Source: Planctomycetota bacterium | GTDB lineage: Bacteria > Planctomycetota > Phycisphaerae > FEN-1346 | Length of the DNA: 33,340 nucleotides | Reading direction: 5' to 3' | NCBI GenBank assembly: GCA_030602705.1 | Contig: JAUVZF010000040.1 | Location: forward strand, 1-33,340 | In this document: positions 8,273 to 16,552 of the stretch, one piece after another | How positions within the stretch are numbered: position 1 is the first letter of the stretch | How the letters are laid out: every line of letters begins with the position of its first letter | Notes under the pieces: model-generated | Told to the model about the DNA's origin: nothing | Seen by the model: the letters and a program-made list of their open reading frames with translations, nothing else | Databases searched by the model: none | Program-made: the position numbers and the translations under genes

Positions 8273-9040
8273 ATGGGCGAAGCCGAATACACCCCCGACA
8301 TCCTCGCCGACGTGCCCCGGGAGGCATGGCCCGGACACATTGCCGTCATCATGGACGGCAACGGGCGGTGGGCGAAGGCGCGTGGGCTGCCCCGGATCGA
8401 AGGCCATCGCGAGGGCGCGGCCAACGTCCGGCGCATCACCGAGGAGGCATCCCGCCTCGGCCTCGGGCAACTGACCCTGTTCGCGTTTTCGAGCGAGAAC
8501 TGGCAGCGGCCGCCCGAGGAAGTCGCCTTCCTGATGGAACTGTATCGGACGTACGTGGCCCAGGAACGGCCGACGATGATGAAGAACAACGTCCGGTTCC
8601 GGACCATCGGCCGCCGCGACGGGATTCCGGACCATGTCCTGGAGGAAGTGGACCGAACGATCGAGACGACGGCGGCCAACACGGGCACCACCCTTTGCCT
8701 GGCGGTCAACTACGGCAGCCGCCGCGAAATCGTCGATGCCGCCCGCACCCTGGCCGAACGGGCCGCGCGCGGCGGGCTCGACCCCGCCACGATCTCCGAA
8801 GAGGTGTTTAGCGCCGCCCTCGACACGGCCGACATGCCCGACCCGGACCTTTTGATCCGGACGGCCGGCGAGATGCGGCTGTCGAACTTCCTTCTCTGGC
8901 AGATGTCGTATGCGGAACTATGGGTGACCGAAACACAGTGGCCAGGCTTTCAGGAAGCGGACCTGCACCGGGCCATTCGCGATTTCGCCGGCCGCCAGCG
9001 CCGCTTCGGCGGTCTGCTGCCCCAGGACGAGACGCCATGA
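8273..9040 (+). CDS. uppS: Isoprenyl transferase (undecaprenyl diphosphate synthase)
   Basis: UppS (255 residues) is a cytoplasmic cis-prenyltransferase that extends farnesyl diphosphate with isopentenyl units to make the lipid carrier for peptidoglycan and other wall polymers. The signature IMDGNGRWAK starts at residue 26, with the catalytic Asp at D28, followed by GHREGA. The C-terminal RTAGEMRLSNFLLWQ block is the other family hallmark. The ATG at 8273 has no clear ribosome-binding sequence; the reading frame stays open upstream, but that stretch passes through hairpin repeats and has no family similarity. The stop overlaps the cdsA start (ATGA). The uppS-cdsA pair is a widely conserved phospholipid and wall-lipid module. 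Confidence 0.94.
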   Translation: MGEAEYTPDILADVPREAWPGHIAVIMDGNGRWAKARGLPRIEGHREGAANVRRITEEASRLGLGQLTLFAFSSENWQRPPEEVAFLMELYRTYVAQERPTMMKNNVRFRTIGRRDGIPDHVLEEVDRTIETTAANTGTTLCLAVNYGSRREIVDAARTLAERAARGGLDPATISEEVFSAALDTADMPDPDLLIRTAGEMRLSNFLLWQMSYAELWVTETQWPGFQEADLHRAIRDFAGRQRRFGGLLPQDETP

Positions 9041-9948
9041 ACAGTCCATTGATGCGCGTGACGATCGGCGCAGGGCTTATCGCCGGGACGGCGGCCATTC
9101 TGCTCGGCGACGTCGCGATCACCGACTGGGCCGGCATGGGCCTCGCACCCGGCTTTTGGTTGCTGTTGGCCGTGGCGCTGCTGACGGGGTGCTGGGAGTT
9201 CTTCCGGATGCTCCGTGGGCGCGGGCTGCCGTGTCGGCCGGTCATTGGAATGGTGTTTGTGGGCCTGATCCTCGCTGCCGCCAGGCTCGAGATCCACCGT
9301 CCGTCGCAGGTTCTACCGTGGCTTTACGGGCACGGCCTCGAACTGTACCTGCTGCTGATCGTCGCGCTGGTGTTCACGACGTTCCTGGCCGAGATCTTCC
9401 TGGTGGAGCGTGCGGGCCGCGACACGTCGCAGGCGCTGGCGAGCGTCGGCTGGACCGTGCTGGTGGTCCTGACGGTCGGCCTGCTGGGCATCTTCCTGGT
9501 GAAGGTGCGATTCCTCTCGGACAACCCCCTTGAAGGCGTCCTGTACCTGGCGCTGACGCTCGGCGTGGTCAAGGGCAGCGACATCGGCGCCTACGCCGTC
9601 GGCTCGTCGCTCGGCCGCCACCAACTCGTGCCGAAACTCAGTCCCGCCAAGACGGTCGAGGGGCTGATTGGCGCCATCGCGGCAGGCACCGCCGTCGCCG
9701 TGGCGGTCGGCGTCGGATGGGGACGGTTCACCTGGAGCCAGATGCTCCTGTTCGGCGCCCTTGTGAGCATCAGCGGCGTTCTGGGCGACCTGGCCGAGAG
9801 CCTCATGAAACGGGCGTGCGGTGTGAAAGACAGCGGCGTGATCCCCGGTTTCGGCGGCGCGCTCGACATTCTCGATTCCATGCTGTCGGCCAGCCCGGTG
9901 GCCTATGTGCTGCTTGTGGTATTGACCGGGCCGGTTCCGATGGGATAA
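9037..9948 (+). CDS. cdsA: Phosphatidate cytidylyltransferase
   Basis: CdsA (303 residues) makes CDP-diacylglycerol from phosphatidic acid and CTP in the inner membrane. It has about eight hydrophobic segments and the C-terminal CTP-transferase signature: SLMKRACGVKDSG followed by IPGFGGALDILDS. In most bacteria the second part reads PGHGGxxDRxDS, so Phe and Ile stand where His and Arg are usual. The surrounding KR, KD, GG and D-x-x-DS residues are kept. I recall similar variants in planctomycetes. Translation is coupled to uppS through an ATGA overlap. The promoter for phoH lies in its last codons. Confidence 0.92.
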   Translation: MNSPLMRVTIGAGLIAGTAAILLGDVAITDWAGMGLAPGFWLLLAVALLTGCWEFFRMLRGRGLPCRPVIGMVFVGLILAAARLEIHRPSQVLPWLYGHGLELYLLLIVALVFTTFLAEIFLVERAGRDTSQALASVGWTVLVVLTVGLLGIFLVKVRFLSDNPLEGVLYLALTLGVVKGSDIGAYAVGSSLGRHQLVPKLSPAKTVEGLIGAIAAGTAVAVAVGVGWGRFTWSQMLLFGALVSISGVLGDLAESLMKRACGVKDSGVIPGFGGALDILDSMLSASPVAYVLLVVLTGPVPMG

Positions 9949-9949
9949 T
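9922..9949 (+). promoter_or_regulatory. Sigma70-type promoter for phoH, inside the cdsA 3' end
   Basis: TTGACC (9922-9927) and GATAAT (9944-9949) are 16 bases apart, each matching 5 of 6 consensus positions. Transcription would begin near 9956, about 35 bases before the phoH ATG. This would let the phoH-pgpH-ybeY-corC group be expressed separately from uppS-cdsA. Confidence 0.6.
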
Positions 9950-9990
9950 AGTCGGCAGGCCGCTCGGCTTCACAGTGGCCGCAAATACCC

Positions 9991-10995
9991 ATGGAACGAA
10001 CGTTCAAACTGGCCAGTGATGTTCACCGTCGCCTGGTGTTCGGCCCTCGCGACAAGTACCTGCGGCTTATCCGCGACGCCTTCGCCGTACGGCTTGCGGC
10101 CCGGGAAGGCAAGGTCCACGTCTCCGGGGCCGCCCAGGCCGTACGCTACACCCAGACCGTGCTGGAGGAACTGATGCGCATGGCCGGGGACGGCCAGGTC
10201 ATCACCGAGCGTGAAGTGCGGCAGATCGTCGATACGGTCGGCCGCAACGGCCGCACTCCCTCGCTCCAGACCATCGAGGTTTACACGACGGGGCGGCCCG
10301 TTCGTCCCCAGACGCCCGGACAACTGCGCTACTGCCAGGCCATCGAGAAAAACGACCTGGCATTCTGCATCGGGCCGGCCGGCAGCGGCAAGACGTATCT
10401 GGCCGTCGCCATGGCGGTCCAGGCCCTCAAGAAGCAACAGATCAAGCGGATCGTGCTCGTGCGGCCGGCGGTCGAGGCGGGCGAAAAACTCGGCTTCCTG
10501 CCCGGAGACCTGGAGGCCAAGGTCAACCCGTACCTGCGGCCGCTCTTGGATGCGCTGCACGACATGATGGGCTTCAAGCAGGTCCGGGCCTATGTCGAGA
10601 CCGACGTCATCGAGGTCATTCCCCTGGCCTACATGCGAGGGCGGACGCTGAACGACGCCTATATCATCCTCGATGAGGCCCAGAACGCCACCACCGCCCA
10701 GATGAAGATGTTTTTGACACGCATGGGTATGCGCTCCAAGATGGTCGTAACCGGCGACATCACCCAGGTGGACCTCGAAGAAGGCCACAAAAGCGGACTG
10801 GTGGATGCTTGGGAGAAACTGGCCGGCATCGACGGAATCGAACTGGTGGAACTGACGCGAGGCGACATCGTCCGACACCGCCTCGTTCAGGAGATCGTCG
10901 ATGCCTACGAGCACGGCGAGCGCGGCAGCGAGGACCGTTCGCCGCGGCGACCGGCGCGAGGCACGGCCAAAGCCAACACGGCCGAGCAGGAATGA
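9991..10995 (+). CDS. phoH: PhoH-like ATPase
   Basis: A 334-residue PhoH/YbeZ family P-loop ATPase. Residues 1-100 form the KH-like N-terminal region. The Walker A motif GPAGSGKT is at 128-135 and Walker B (IILDEAQNAT) has D228 and E229. Further conserved text is VRPAVEAGEKLGFLPGDLEAK and MVVTGDITQVDL. In other bacteria YbeZ works with the endoribonuclease YbeY in rRNA and RNA quality control. Here ybeY lies two genes downstream. No clear Shine-Dalgarno sequence precedes the ATG. The stop is three bases before the next start. The basic C-terminal tail (after about 305) looks disordered. Confidence 0.94.
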   Translation: MERTFKLASDVHRRLVFGPRDKYLRLIRDAFAVRLAAREGKVHVSGAAQAVRYTQTVLEELMRMAGDGQVITEREVRQIVDTVGRNGRTPSLQTIEVYTTGRPVRPQTPGQLRYCQAIEKNDLAFCIGPAGSGKTYLAVAMAVQALKKQQIKRIVLVRPAVEAGEKLGFLPGDLEAKVNPYLRPLLDALHDMMGFKQVRAYVETDVIEVIPLAYMRGRTLNDAYIILDEAQNATTAQMKMFLTRMGMRSKMVVTGDITQVDLEEGHKSGLVDAWEKLAGIDGIELVELTRGDIVRHRLVQEIVDAYEHGERGSEDRSPRRPARGTAKANTAEQE

Positions 10996-10998
10996 TCC

Positions 10999-13476
10999 AT
11001 GGCCCTGTGGAATCGTAAACGGTCCAAACCGAGGCGCGTCGATCGGCTCCGGCCGGAGGGCGAGGTGCCGTGGTACAGGCATCTGAAGTCCTCGCGGGTC
11101 CGCTGGCAGGTGGGCATCCTGTTGGCGTTTCTCGTCGCCGTGCTGCTCATCGTCCAGATGCCACGGCCTCCCCTGCCCTTCCACGAGGGCGAGCGGACGG
11201 TCCACCCGATTCTCGCCCGCGTTGACTTCCAGTACATCGACCGCCAGGTCACCGCCAACGTCAGGGAACTGACCGCCCTGCTGCGTGTGCCCGGCCTGTA
11301 CAGCCCGGACGCGCGCCAGGCGATTGTGCTGCGCGAGAGCCTGCTTTCGCTCGCGGACGAGGTCGCCAAAGCCACGACGCTCCAGGAGATACCGGCCGCG
11401 TCCCGCGACGTCTGGAACGCGAGCGCCGACATGTTCGGCGCGGTCAAAGCCGCCTTGGGCGAGAACGCGGCGAACCTGGCGGCCGTCCAGGAAGCCATCA
11501 CCACGGCCACGGCCGCAATGGCCGATCCGCTCAGTCTGCCGATCGTCCACGAAGAGGACTACCAGCGTGCCTCGGCTCGCATCGCGCGGTTCCGCGACAT
11601 CCGGAAACAACTGCCTGCCGGCCTGTCGTCGGATACCGCGCCCGTCCTCGAAGATCCGACCGCCGTGATCGTCGTCCAGTTGCCCGAGGGCGACCAGACC
11701 ATGGCGCTCGAGAAGATCATGACGCTGATGCAGACCGACCGCATCCGGTCGCGGATCGAACGCCTCATCGATCCCGCGCTCCAGCCGGTGTTCGGCAGTA
11801 CGGGCGTCGGGCTGCTGGCCGTCACCATGGCGCCCCGCGTCGGTCCCACGCTCGCCTACGATCAGGCAAAGACCGAGAACAGCCGCGCCGACGTCAAACG
11901 CAAGGTCCGGCCCGTCCCGATTCTGCGCAAAGCCGGTACGACGCTTGTCGAGGCCGGCACGGCAATCACGGAAGCCGACCTGAAGGTCCTCAAGCAGGAA
12001 CAAGAGGCGCACTTGGCGCGGCTGGGGTGGGTGCGAACGGTCCTGGCCTGGGTCAGCGCCGTTGCGATTCTGGCCGTCCTGATTCTCCTGCAGGCAGGCC
12101 ACACCGCTCGGATTCAGGTGAACGTTGCCCGGAGCATCCCACGGAGCCTGATGTTGGTCATCCTGTCGCTGGTGGTTGTGGGCGTTTCGAAACTGGCGGC
12201 TCAGGCGGGCGGCACGGCCGCCGAGCCGGAGGCCGTCGCCACGTTCCTCGTAACCGCCGCCGCTATGATCGTAACCATCGCCTACAACCAGACGTTCGCC
12301 CTTGCCGTGGTGTGGACGCTGGTCCTGCTGGTTTCCGTCGCGGCGCGGGCCGACCTGGACTGGGCCTTGATGACTGCGGCAGGCGCCGGGGTCGGCATTC
12401 TGGCCCTGGGCAAGATTAGTAACCGGTCGAAACTCATCAAGGTCGGCGCCCTGGCGGGCCTTATCTTCCTCGTGGTGCGCAGCGCCCTGGCCTTCTGGCG
12501 GCTGGACTACGCTGACATGCCGTTGGGGATGGTGCCGCCCGCCGTTCTCTGGCCGTCGTTCCTGTGCTTCTGCGCCGGCCTGGCCGCCGGCATCGTGATG
12601 CTGGCGATCCTGCCGGGCATCGAACGGCTCTTCGGCATCGTCACGAACATCAGCCTGCTGGAACTGTGCGACATCAACCAGCCGGCGCTGAAGCGCCTGG
12701 CGCTGGAGGCGCCCGGCACCTACGCCCACAGCCTGCTGATCGGAACGCTGAGCGAGGCGGCGGCCGAGGCCATCGGCGCAGGCGGCCTCCTGGCCCGCGT
12801 CGGCGCCTATTTCCACGACATCGGCAAGGCCAGCAAGCCACGGTACTTCGTCGAGAATTACCAGGAAGGCGAGCAGGCGCACGGAGGCCTGACGCCCACC
12901 ATGAGCCGCCTCATCATCATGAGCCACGTCAAGGACGGCCAGGAGATGGCCGACCGCCTCAGCCTGCCGCCCGTCATCAGGAACTTTATCGCCGAGCACC
13001 ACGGCACGACGCTGATGGAGTTCTTTTACCACGAGGCCAAACAGCAGGCCCAAGAGGCCGGCGAGGACCCACCCGACGAATCCGACTACCGCTACGGCGG
13101 CCCCAAGCCGCGCACCCCGGAGACCGCCATCGTCATGCTGGCCGACGCCGCCGAAGGCGCAACGCGAAGCCTCAAGGAACAGACCGCCACCCGCATCGGC
13201 ACGACCGTGCACGACATGATTATGAAACGGCTCCTGGACGGCCAGTTGGACAACTGCAGCCTGACCCTGAACGACCTTCACAAGATCGAGGAGGCCTTGA
13301 CGAAGACCCTGCTTTCGGTTTATCATGGTCGTGTCTCCTATCCGTCGCGGGATGAGGCCGGCGAAGGCGACGCGACGACAGCCGATGGCACAGCCGGCGC
13401 TGAGCAGAACCCCGACGACGAGGGAGCCGATACACAGACGCAGAAACCCAACGCTTCTGCCACCGAACGGGACTGA
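10999..13476 (+). CDS. pgpH: PgpH-type 7TM HD-domain phosphodiesterase (c-di-AMP hydrolase family)
   Basis: The 825-residue protein has the full 7TMR-HD layout. There is one membrane helix near residues 36-54, a large extracytoplasmic domain (about 60-340), a bundle of membrane helices (about 345-540) and a cytoplasmic HD domain. Metal-binding residues include H577 (TYAHS), the H606-D607-I-G pair, and later histidines in AHGGLTPTMSR, IMSHVKDG and AEHHGT. In Listeria the homologue PgpH hydrolyses c-di-AMP to pApA. The cyclase CdaA is encoded about 8 kb downstream, so this protein probably closes the signalling cycle. The last 50 residues are acidic and low-complexity. It follows phoH after three bases, the same order as phoH-yqfF-ybeY in Firmicutes. 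Confidence 0.92.
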   Translation: MALWNRKRSKPRRVDRLRPEGEVPWYRHLKSSRVRWQVGILLAFLVAVLLIVQMPRPPLPFHEGERTVHPILARVDFQYIDRQVTANVRELTALLRVPGLYSPDARQAIVLRESLLSLADEVAKATTLQEIPAASRDVWNASADMFGAVKAALGENAANLAAVQEAITTATAAMADPLSLPIVHEEDYQRASARIARFRDIRKQLPAGLSSDTAPVLEDPTAVIVVQLPEGDQTMALEKIMTLMQTDRIRSRIERLIDPALQPVFGSTGVGLLAVTMAPRVGPTLAYDQAKTENSRADVKRKVRPVPILRKAGTTLVEAGTAITEADLKVLKQEQEAHLARLGWVRTVLAWVSAVAILAVLILLQAGHTARIQVNVARSIPRSLMLVILSLVVVGVSKLAAQAGGTAAEPEAVATFLVTAAAMIVTIAYNQTFALAVVWTLVLLVSVAARADLDWALMTAAGAGVGILALGKISNRSKLIKVGALAGLIFLVVRSALAFWRLDYADMPLGMVPPAVLWPSFLCFCAGLAAGIVMLAILPGIERLFGIVTNISLLELCDINQPALKRLALEAPGTYAHSLLIGTLSEAAAEAIGAGGLLARVGAYFHDIGKASKPRYFVENYQEGEQAHGGLTPTMSRLIIMSHVKDGQEMADRLSLPPVIRNFIAEHHGTTLMEFFYHEAKQQAQEAGEDPPDESDYRYGGPKPRTPETAIVMLADAAEGATRSLKEQTATRIGTTVHDMIMKRLLDGQLDNCSLTLNDLHKIEEALTKTLLSVYHGRVSYPSRDEAGEGDATTADGTAGAEQNPDDEGADTQTQKPNASATERD

Positions 13477-13597
13477 CGCGCGGCCGGCGAGCCGGCCACG
13501 GCACGAGCCGTACCCGTGTCAGGGACGTTCGCGGGATGCCGGAGATACAACCTAATGACCTGCTGACCGGGAGACACACGCAAGGGCACGGGTAGCC

Positions 13598-14080
13598 ATG
13601 GCCAAGATCGAGATTACGGATCTACAGGATCACGTCAGCCTGGATAAGAAACTCATTCTTCAAGTCGTCCGACACGTCATCAAAGAAGAGGGCCGATCGG
13701 CAAAGAGCCTCAGCATCGTCCTGACGGACAATCGGCACATCCGCGATCTCAGCAACGAGTATCTCGGCCGCGACGCCATAACCGACGTCATCAGTTTCCC
13801 CCTCCAGGACCCGGACTGGCCCGGAGGCCACACGAACGACAACGGCGGCATCAACGGCGAGATCATTGCCTCGGCGGAACGCGCCCTTGAACAGGCCAAA
13901 GCCATCCACGGCAACCCGGAGGCCGAACTGCTACTGTACCTCGTGCACGGGCTCCTCCATCTGATCGGTTACGACGACCGCACGCCGAAAGACGCCAAAC
14001 ACATGCACGCACGGGAAGACGTCCTTCTGGCCGAGTTCGGTTTTCCGTGCGTGTACGCCGGCCGGCCGTTGATTCAGTAG
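13598..14080 (+). CDS. ybeY: Endoribonuclease YbeY
   Basis: YbeY (160 residues) is a small metal-dependent RNase needed for 16S rRNA 3'-end maturation and ribosome quality control. The usual metal motif is H-x3-H-x5-H. Here it reads H117-GLL-H121-LIGYD-D127, so aspartate stands where the third histidine is normal. The rest of the family text is present: DITDVISFPLQ-like AITDVISFPL, GEIIASAERA, and LVHGLLHLIGYDD. The 121-base gap behind pgpH contains a 7-bp GGCCGGC hairpin (13482-13497). The next gene starts 10 bases after the stop, so ybeY and corC are probably translated from one message. Confidence 0.9.
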   Translation: MAKIEITDLQDHVSLDKKLILQVVRHVIKEEGRSAKSLSIVLTDNRHIRDLSNEYLGRDAITDVISFPLQDPDWPGGHTNDNGGINGEIIASAERALEQAKAIHGNPEAELLLYLVHGLLHLIGYDDRTPKDAKHMHAREDVLLAEFGFPCVYAGRPLIQ

Positions 14081-14090
14081 GAGGACCCGT

Positions 14091-15362
14091 TTGCAGCCCT
14101 ACCTATGGTTCGCACTCGGTGTGGCGGCAACCGGACTCGCCCTGTTCTCTGCGCTGACCCATAATGCCCTTCGCTCGTTCTCTCGGGCCAGACTCCGGGA
14201 GGCGCTCGAGCGGAAGGGCCGCCTCGCCCAACTCCCGCGCCTGTCCAAACATCACCACGACCTGCTTCAGATGACACGCTTGCTGCACCTGGTCGGCGTC
14301 GTGGCCCTGGTGGTGCTGGCGGAGGTGTGGGCGACGGGTCGGTTCGGCCCGGGCGCGGGCGGCTGGCTGATCGGCGGCGCGGTGGCGGCAATCGTGGGCG
14401 TGCTCGCCACAGGGGTCATTCCGCTCGCGTGGGCCGGTTGCGCCGCCGAAAGCGTCCTCGCCACGGCCCTGCCTGTCTGCCACCTCTGCCGCGCCATCCT
14501 TACCCCGGTCCTTGCGGCATTCCGGATCGTGGACGGACTGGTGCGGCGGCTGGCGGGCGTGCCGAAAGACGCGGCGCCCGGCAGCGACATCGAACAGGAG
14601 ATCGTCAGCGTCGCCGACGAGGGCGAACGCGAAGGCGCCATCGAAGAAAACCAGGTGGACATGATCGAGAACGTGCTGAAGTTCCGCCGCGCCGACGCCA
14701 GCCAGATCATGACGCCCCGGACCGATATCGTCAGCCTCGACGCCCACGAGAGCGTCGAGGCCGCCCGCCGTCTCATCGCCGAATCCGGCTACAGCCGCAT
14801 CCCCGCCACCAGAGACAATCTCGACACCATCGTCGGCATCCTCTACGCCAAGGACCTCCTGGACCATGCCTTTGACGAAAAGGCCGAGCACCTTACCGTC
14901 GAGGACGTGATGCGCAAAGCGTTGTTTGTGCCGGAGACCAAACCGCTCGACGAACTGCTGCGCGAGTTCCAGGCCAACAAGGTTCACATGGCGGTTGTGC
15001 TGGACGAATACGGCGGCACGTCGGGCCTGGTGACCATCGAGGACATCCTCGAGGAGATCGTCGGCGAGATCGTAGACGAGTACGAGCCGGAGCCGCCGAA
15101 ATCGATCCGCCGCGTCGCCGAACGTGTCTTCGAAGTCGAGGCACGCGTCCACATCGATGAACTGAACGACGAATTGGAGGTGGACCTGCCGGAAGACGAC
15201 GATTATGAAACCGTCGGTGGATTTGTCCTCAGCCAACTCGGCTACATCCCGAAGGCCGGCGAATCGCTCGAACACAACGAACTCCGTATCACCATTCTGG
15301 AGGCCGAGGAGCGGCGGATTACGCGACTGAGGATCGAACTCGCCGCCGCAAAGGCGGAATGA
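14091..15362 (+). CDS. CNNM/CorC (HlyC) family membrane protein with CBS pair
   Basis: A 423-residue protein that starts at TTG, supported by AGGAGG six bases upstream. The N-terminal 130-150 residues contain three or more hydrophobic segments corresponding to a divergent DUF21/CNNM transmembrane domain. A paired CBS domain runs from about residue 206 (IMTPRTDIVSL) to 325. It includes VVLDEYGGTSGLVTIEDILEEIVGEI-type text that is diagnostic for the CorC/HlyC family. The CorC_HlyC domain fills about 335-415. Family members are linked to Mg2+ or Co2+ efflux and nucleotide sensing by the CBS pair; transport has not been shown here. The stop codon lies in a TGAC-rich repeat. Confidence 0.9.
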   Translation: MQPYLWFALGVAATGLALFSALTHNALRSFSRARLREALERKGRLAQLPRLSKHHHDLLQMTRLLHLVGVVALVVLAEVWATGRFGPGAGGWLIGGAVAAIVGVLATGVIPLAWAGCAAESVLATALPVCHLCRAILTPVLAAFRIVDGLVRRLAGVPKDAAPGSDIEQEIVSVADEGEREGAIEENQVDMIENVLKFRRADASQIMTPRTDIVSLDAHESVEAARRLIAESGYSRIPATRDNLDTIVGILYAKDLLDHAFDEKAEHLTVEDVMRKALFVPETKPLDELLREFQANKVHMAVVLDEYGGTSGLVTIEDILEEIVGEIVDEYEPEPPKSIRRVAERVFEVEARVHIDELNDELEVDLPEDDDYETVGGFVLSQLGYIPKAGESLEHNELRITILEAEERRITRLRIELAAAKAE

Positions 15363-15520
15363 CAAATGACGAAATCCGAATGACGAATCAAACCACAATG
15401 ACGAATGACCAACGGCGACGCGCGCCACGGGCAAGGGGGATGATCGGCTCAGCGCCTCTGTCATTCGTCATTGCCGTTTCGTCATTCATTCGTCATTCTC
15501 TCCTTCGTCATTCGTCATTG
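15363..15520. repeat. ATGACGAAT/ATTCGTCAT simple-repeat cluster forming a large inverted repeat
   Basis: The left part is rich in AATGACGAAT units and the right part in their complement ATTCGTCATT. A perfect 13-bp inverted pair lies at 15397-15409 and 15460-15472 with a 50-base loop. Further imperfect units extend the stem on both sides. The first unit begins at the corC stop codon. No gene is supported. Confidence 0.7.
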
Positions 15521-15521
15521 C

Positions 15522-15710
15522 GTACCTGTTTAGCGTGCTCTCGAAGCGATGTCATTTCGACCGAGCCCTCGCCAAAGGCGAGGGCGAGCGGAGCGCTGTA
15601 CCCCGAGTGCCCGCAGGAAATCTCGTCGTCCGGACACACATAACGGCGATCCCGGCGCGCCGGGACTCGACTCGCTTCGCTCGCTCGGAATGACACGCTA
15701 AACACGTACA
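15522..15710. mobile_element. MITE-like element, copy 2, with terminal inverted repeats and possible target duplication
   Basis: The ends GTACCTGTTTAGCGTG (15522-15537) and CACGCTAAACACGTAC (15694-15709) are inverted copies with one mismatch. Inside, TGTCATTTCGAcCGAG and CTCGgAATGACA also pair, so the element can fold into one long imperfect hairpin. Smaller stems (CCCTCGCC/GGCGAGGG; CCGGCG/CGCCGG) lie within it. The 7-base word TCATTGC occurs just outside both ends (15515-15521 and 15711-15717), as expected for a target-site duplication. No transposase is encoded. A shorter version is at 1-141. Confidence 0.6.
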
Positions 15711-15733
15711 TCATTGCTTTGCGGGAGACGCCG

Positions 15734-16483
15734 GTGCCGGTCCATAAGTCAACGGTGCTTCTGCTAAGATGCCGCGACTGGAGCGAGACCAGCCAGGTCG
15801 TGGAACTGCTGGCCCGCGAGGTTGGCCGTCTCAGGTGTCTGGCGAAGGGCTCGAAACGCGGACAGAATCCGTTCAGCGGCCCGCTCGACCGATGGACGCT
15901 CGGAGAGGCCGTCTTCAGCATCAGCAGCCCGAACCGCCTGGCCACGCTCATGGAACTGTACGAGACCGGCCGGTTCGACGGTCTGCGCCGAAAACTGCCG
16001 GCGTTCTACGGGGCGTCGCTCGCCACGGAACTCGTCATGGCGCTGGTGCCGGACCTTGACCCGCAGCCGCCTGTCTTCGACCTTGTGGTCCGAACGTTTG
16101 AGTTGCTGGCTGAGGCCGAAGCCGAGGCAAGCCGGGCCGTCACGTTTGCCTTTACGTGGCGGCTGCTGGCGCTGCTCGGATACGGGACGGACATAGGCCG
16201 GTGCGTCCAGTGCGACCGCCCGCTCGACAACCACAAGCCCCTCCAGTACAGTGCCGGCCTGGGTGGTCCGGTGTGCCCACAGTGCCGCCCCGAGGGAAAG
16301 GGAAAGATCCATCGTCTGACCGCCAAAACCGCCCAGGCCATGGCGTTTCTCGCGGGTGCCGACTGGAGCGAGGTTCGGCGCGTACGGCTCAGCCAGCGCA
16401 CCGCCCGCGAGATGCGAGACGTCCTGGTGGCAACCGTGGCGGAATTGGCCGGGAAGGAACTATCCGCCGCCAGATACGTTTAA
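15734..16483 (+). CDS. recO: DNA repair protein RecO
   Basis: RecO (249 residues) anneals SSB-coated single-stranded DNA and helps RecR load RecA in the RecFOR recombination pathway. The N-terminal OB-fold text (VPVHKSTVLLLRCRDWSE, then REVGRLRCLAKGSKR) fits the family, and a zinc-binding set is visible as C157-x2-C160 and C181-x2-C184. GTG 15734 is chosen because GGGAG lies six bases upstream and the protein then begins where RecO proteins usually do; an in-frame TTG at 15719 is an alternative. The gene follows phoH-pgpH-ybeY-corC, matching the known phoH...recO neighbourhood. A repeat element ends about 20 bases upstream. Confidence 0.9.
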   Translation: MPVHKSTVLLLRCRDWSETSQVVELLAREVGRLRCLAKGSKRGQNPFSGPLDRWTLGEAVFSISSPNRLATLMELYETGRFDGLRRKLPAFYGASLATELVMALVPDLDPQPPVFDLVVRTFELLAEAEAEASRAVTFAFTWRLLALLGYGTDIGRCVQCDRPLDNHKPLQYSAGLGGPVCPQCRPEGKGKIHRLTAKTAQAMAFLAGADWSEVRRVRLSQRTAREMRDVLVATVAELAGKELSAARYV

Positions 16484-16506
16484 CTACCAAGACGCCGTTG
16501 ACGCGT

Positions 16507-16512
16507 TATAAT
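16507..16512 (+). promoter_or_regulatory. Perfect -10 box for the bamD-lptE operon
   Basis: TATAAT is a perfect -10 hexamer, 24 bases after the recO stop. No good -35 lies 16-18 bases upstream (the region reads ACTACCA), so activity may need an activator. Transcription would begin near 16519. Confidence 0.5.
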
Positions 16513-16520
16513 AGGGGGGC

Positions 16521-16539
16521 CGCGGTCACGGTGACCGCG
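16521..16539. promoter_or_regulatory. 19-bp palindrome at the predicted transcription start
   Basis: CGCGGTCAC and GTGACCGCG are perfect 9-bp arms around one central G. The site lies 8 bases after the TATAAT box, so it would overlap or directly follow the transcription start. It could be an operator for a dimeric regulator or a 5'-terminal RNA hairpin. It does not match the other hairpin families in the window. Confidence 0.45.
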
Positions 16540-16552
16540 ACGGGAGCCGGGG

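Noticed and set aside
9970-13326. An open frame of 1118 codons on the minus strand opposite phoH and pgpH
   Set aside because: Its translation is rich in Arg, Gln, His and Asp without any domain, and it lies wholly opposite two well-supported genes. Long antisense frames are expected in GC-rich DNA.
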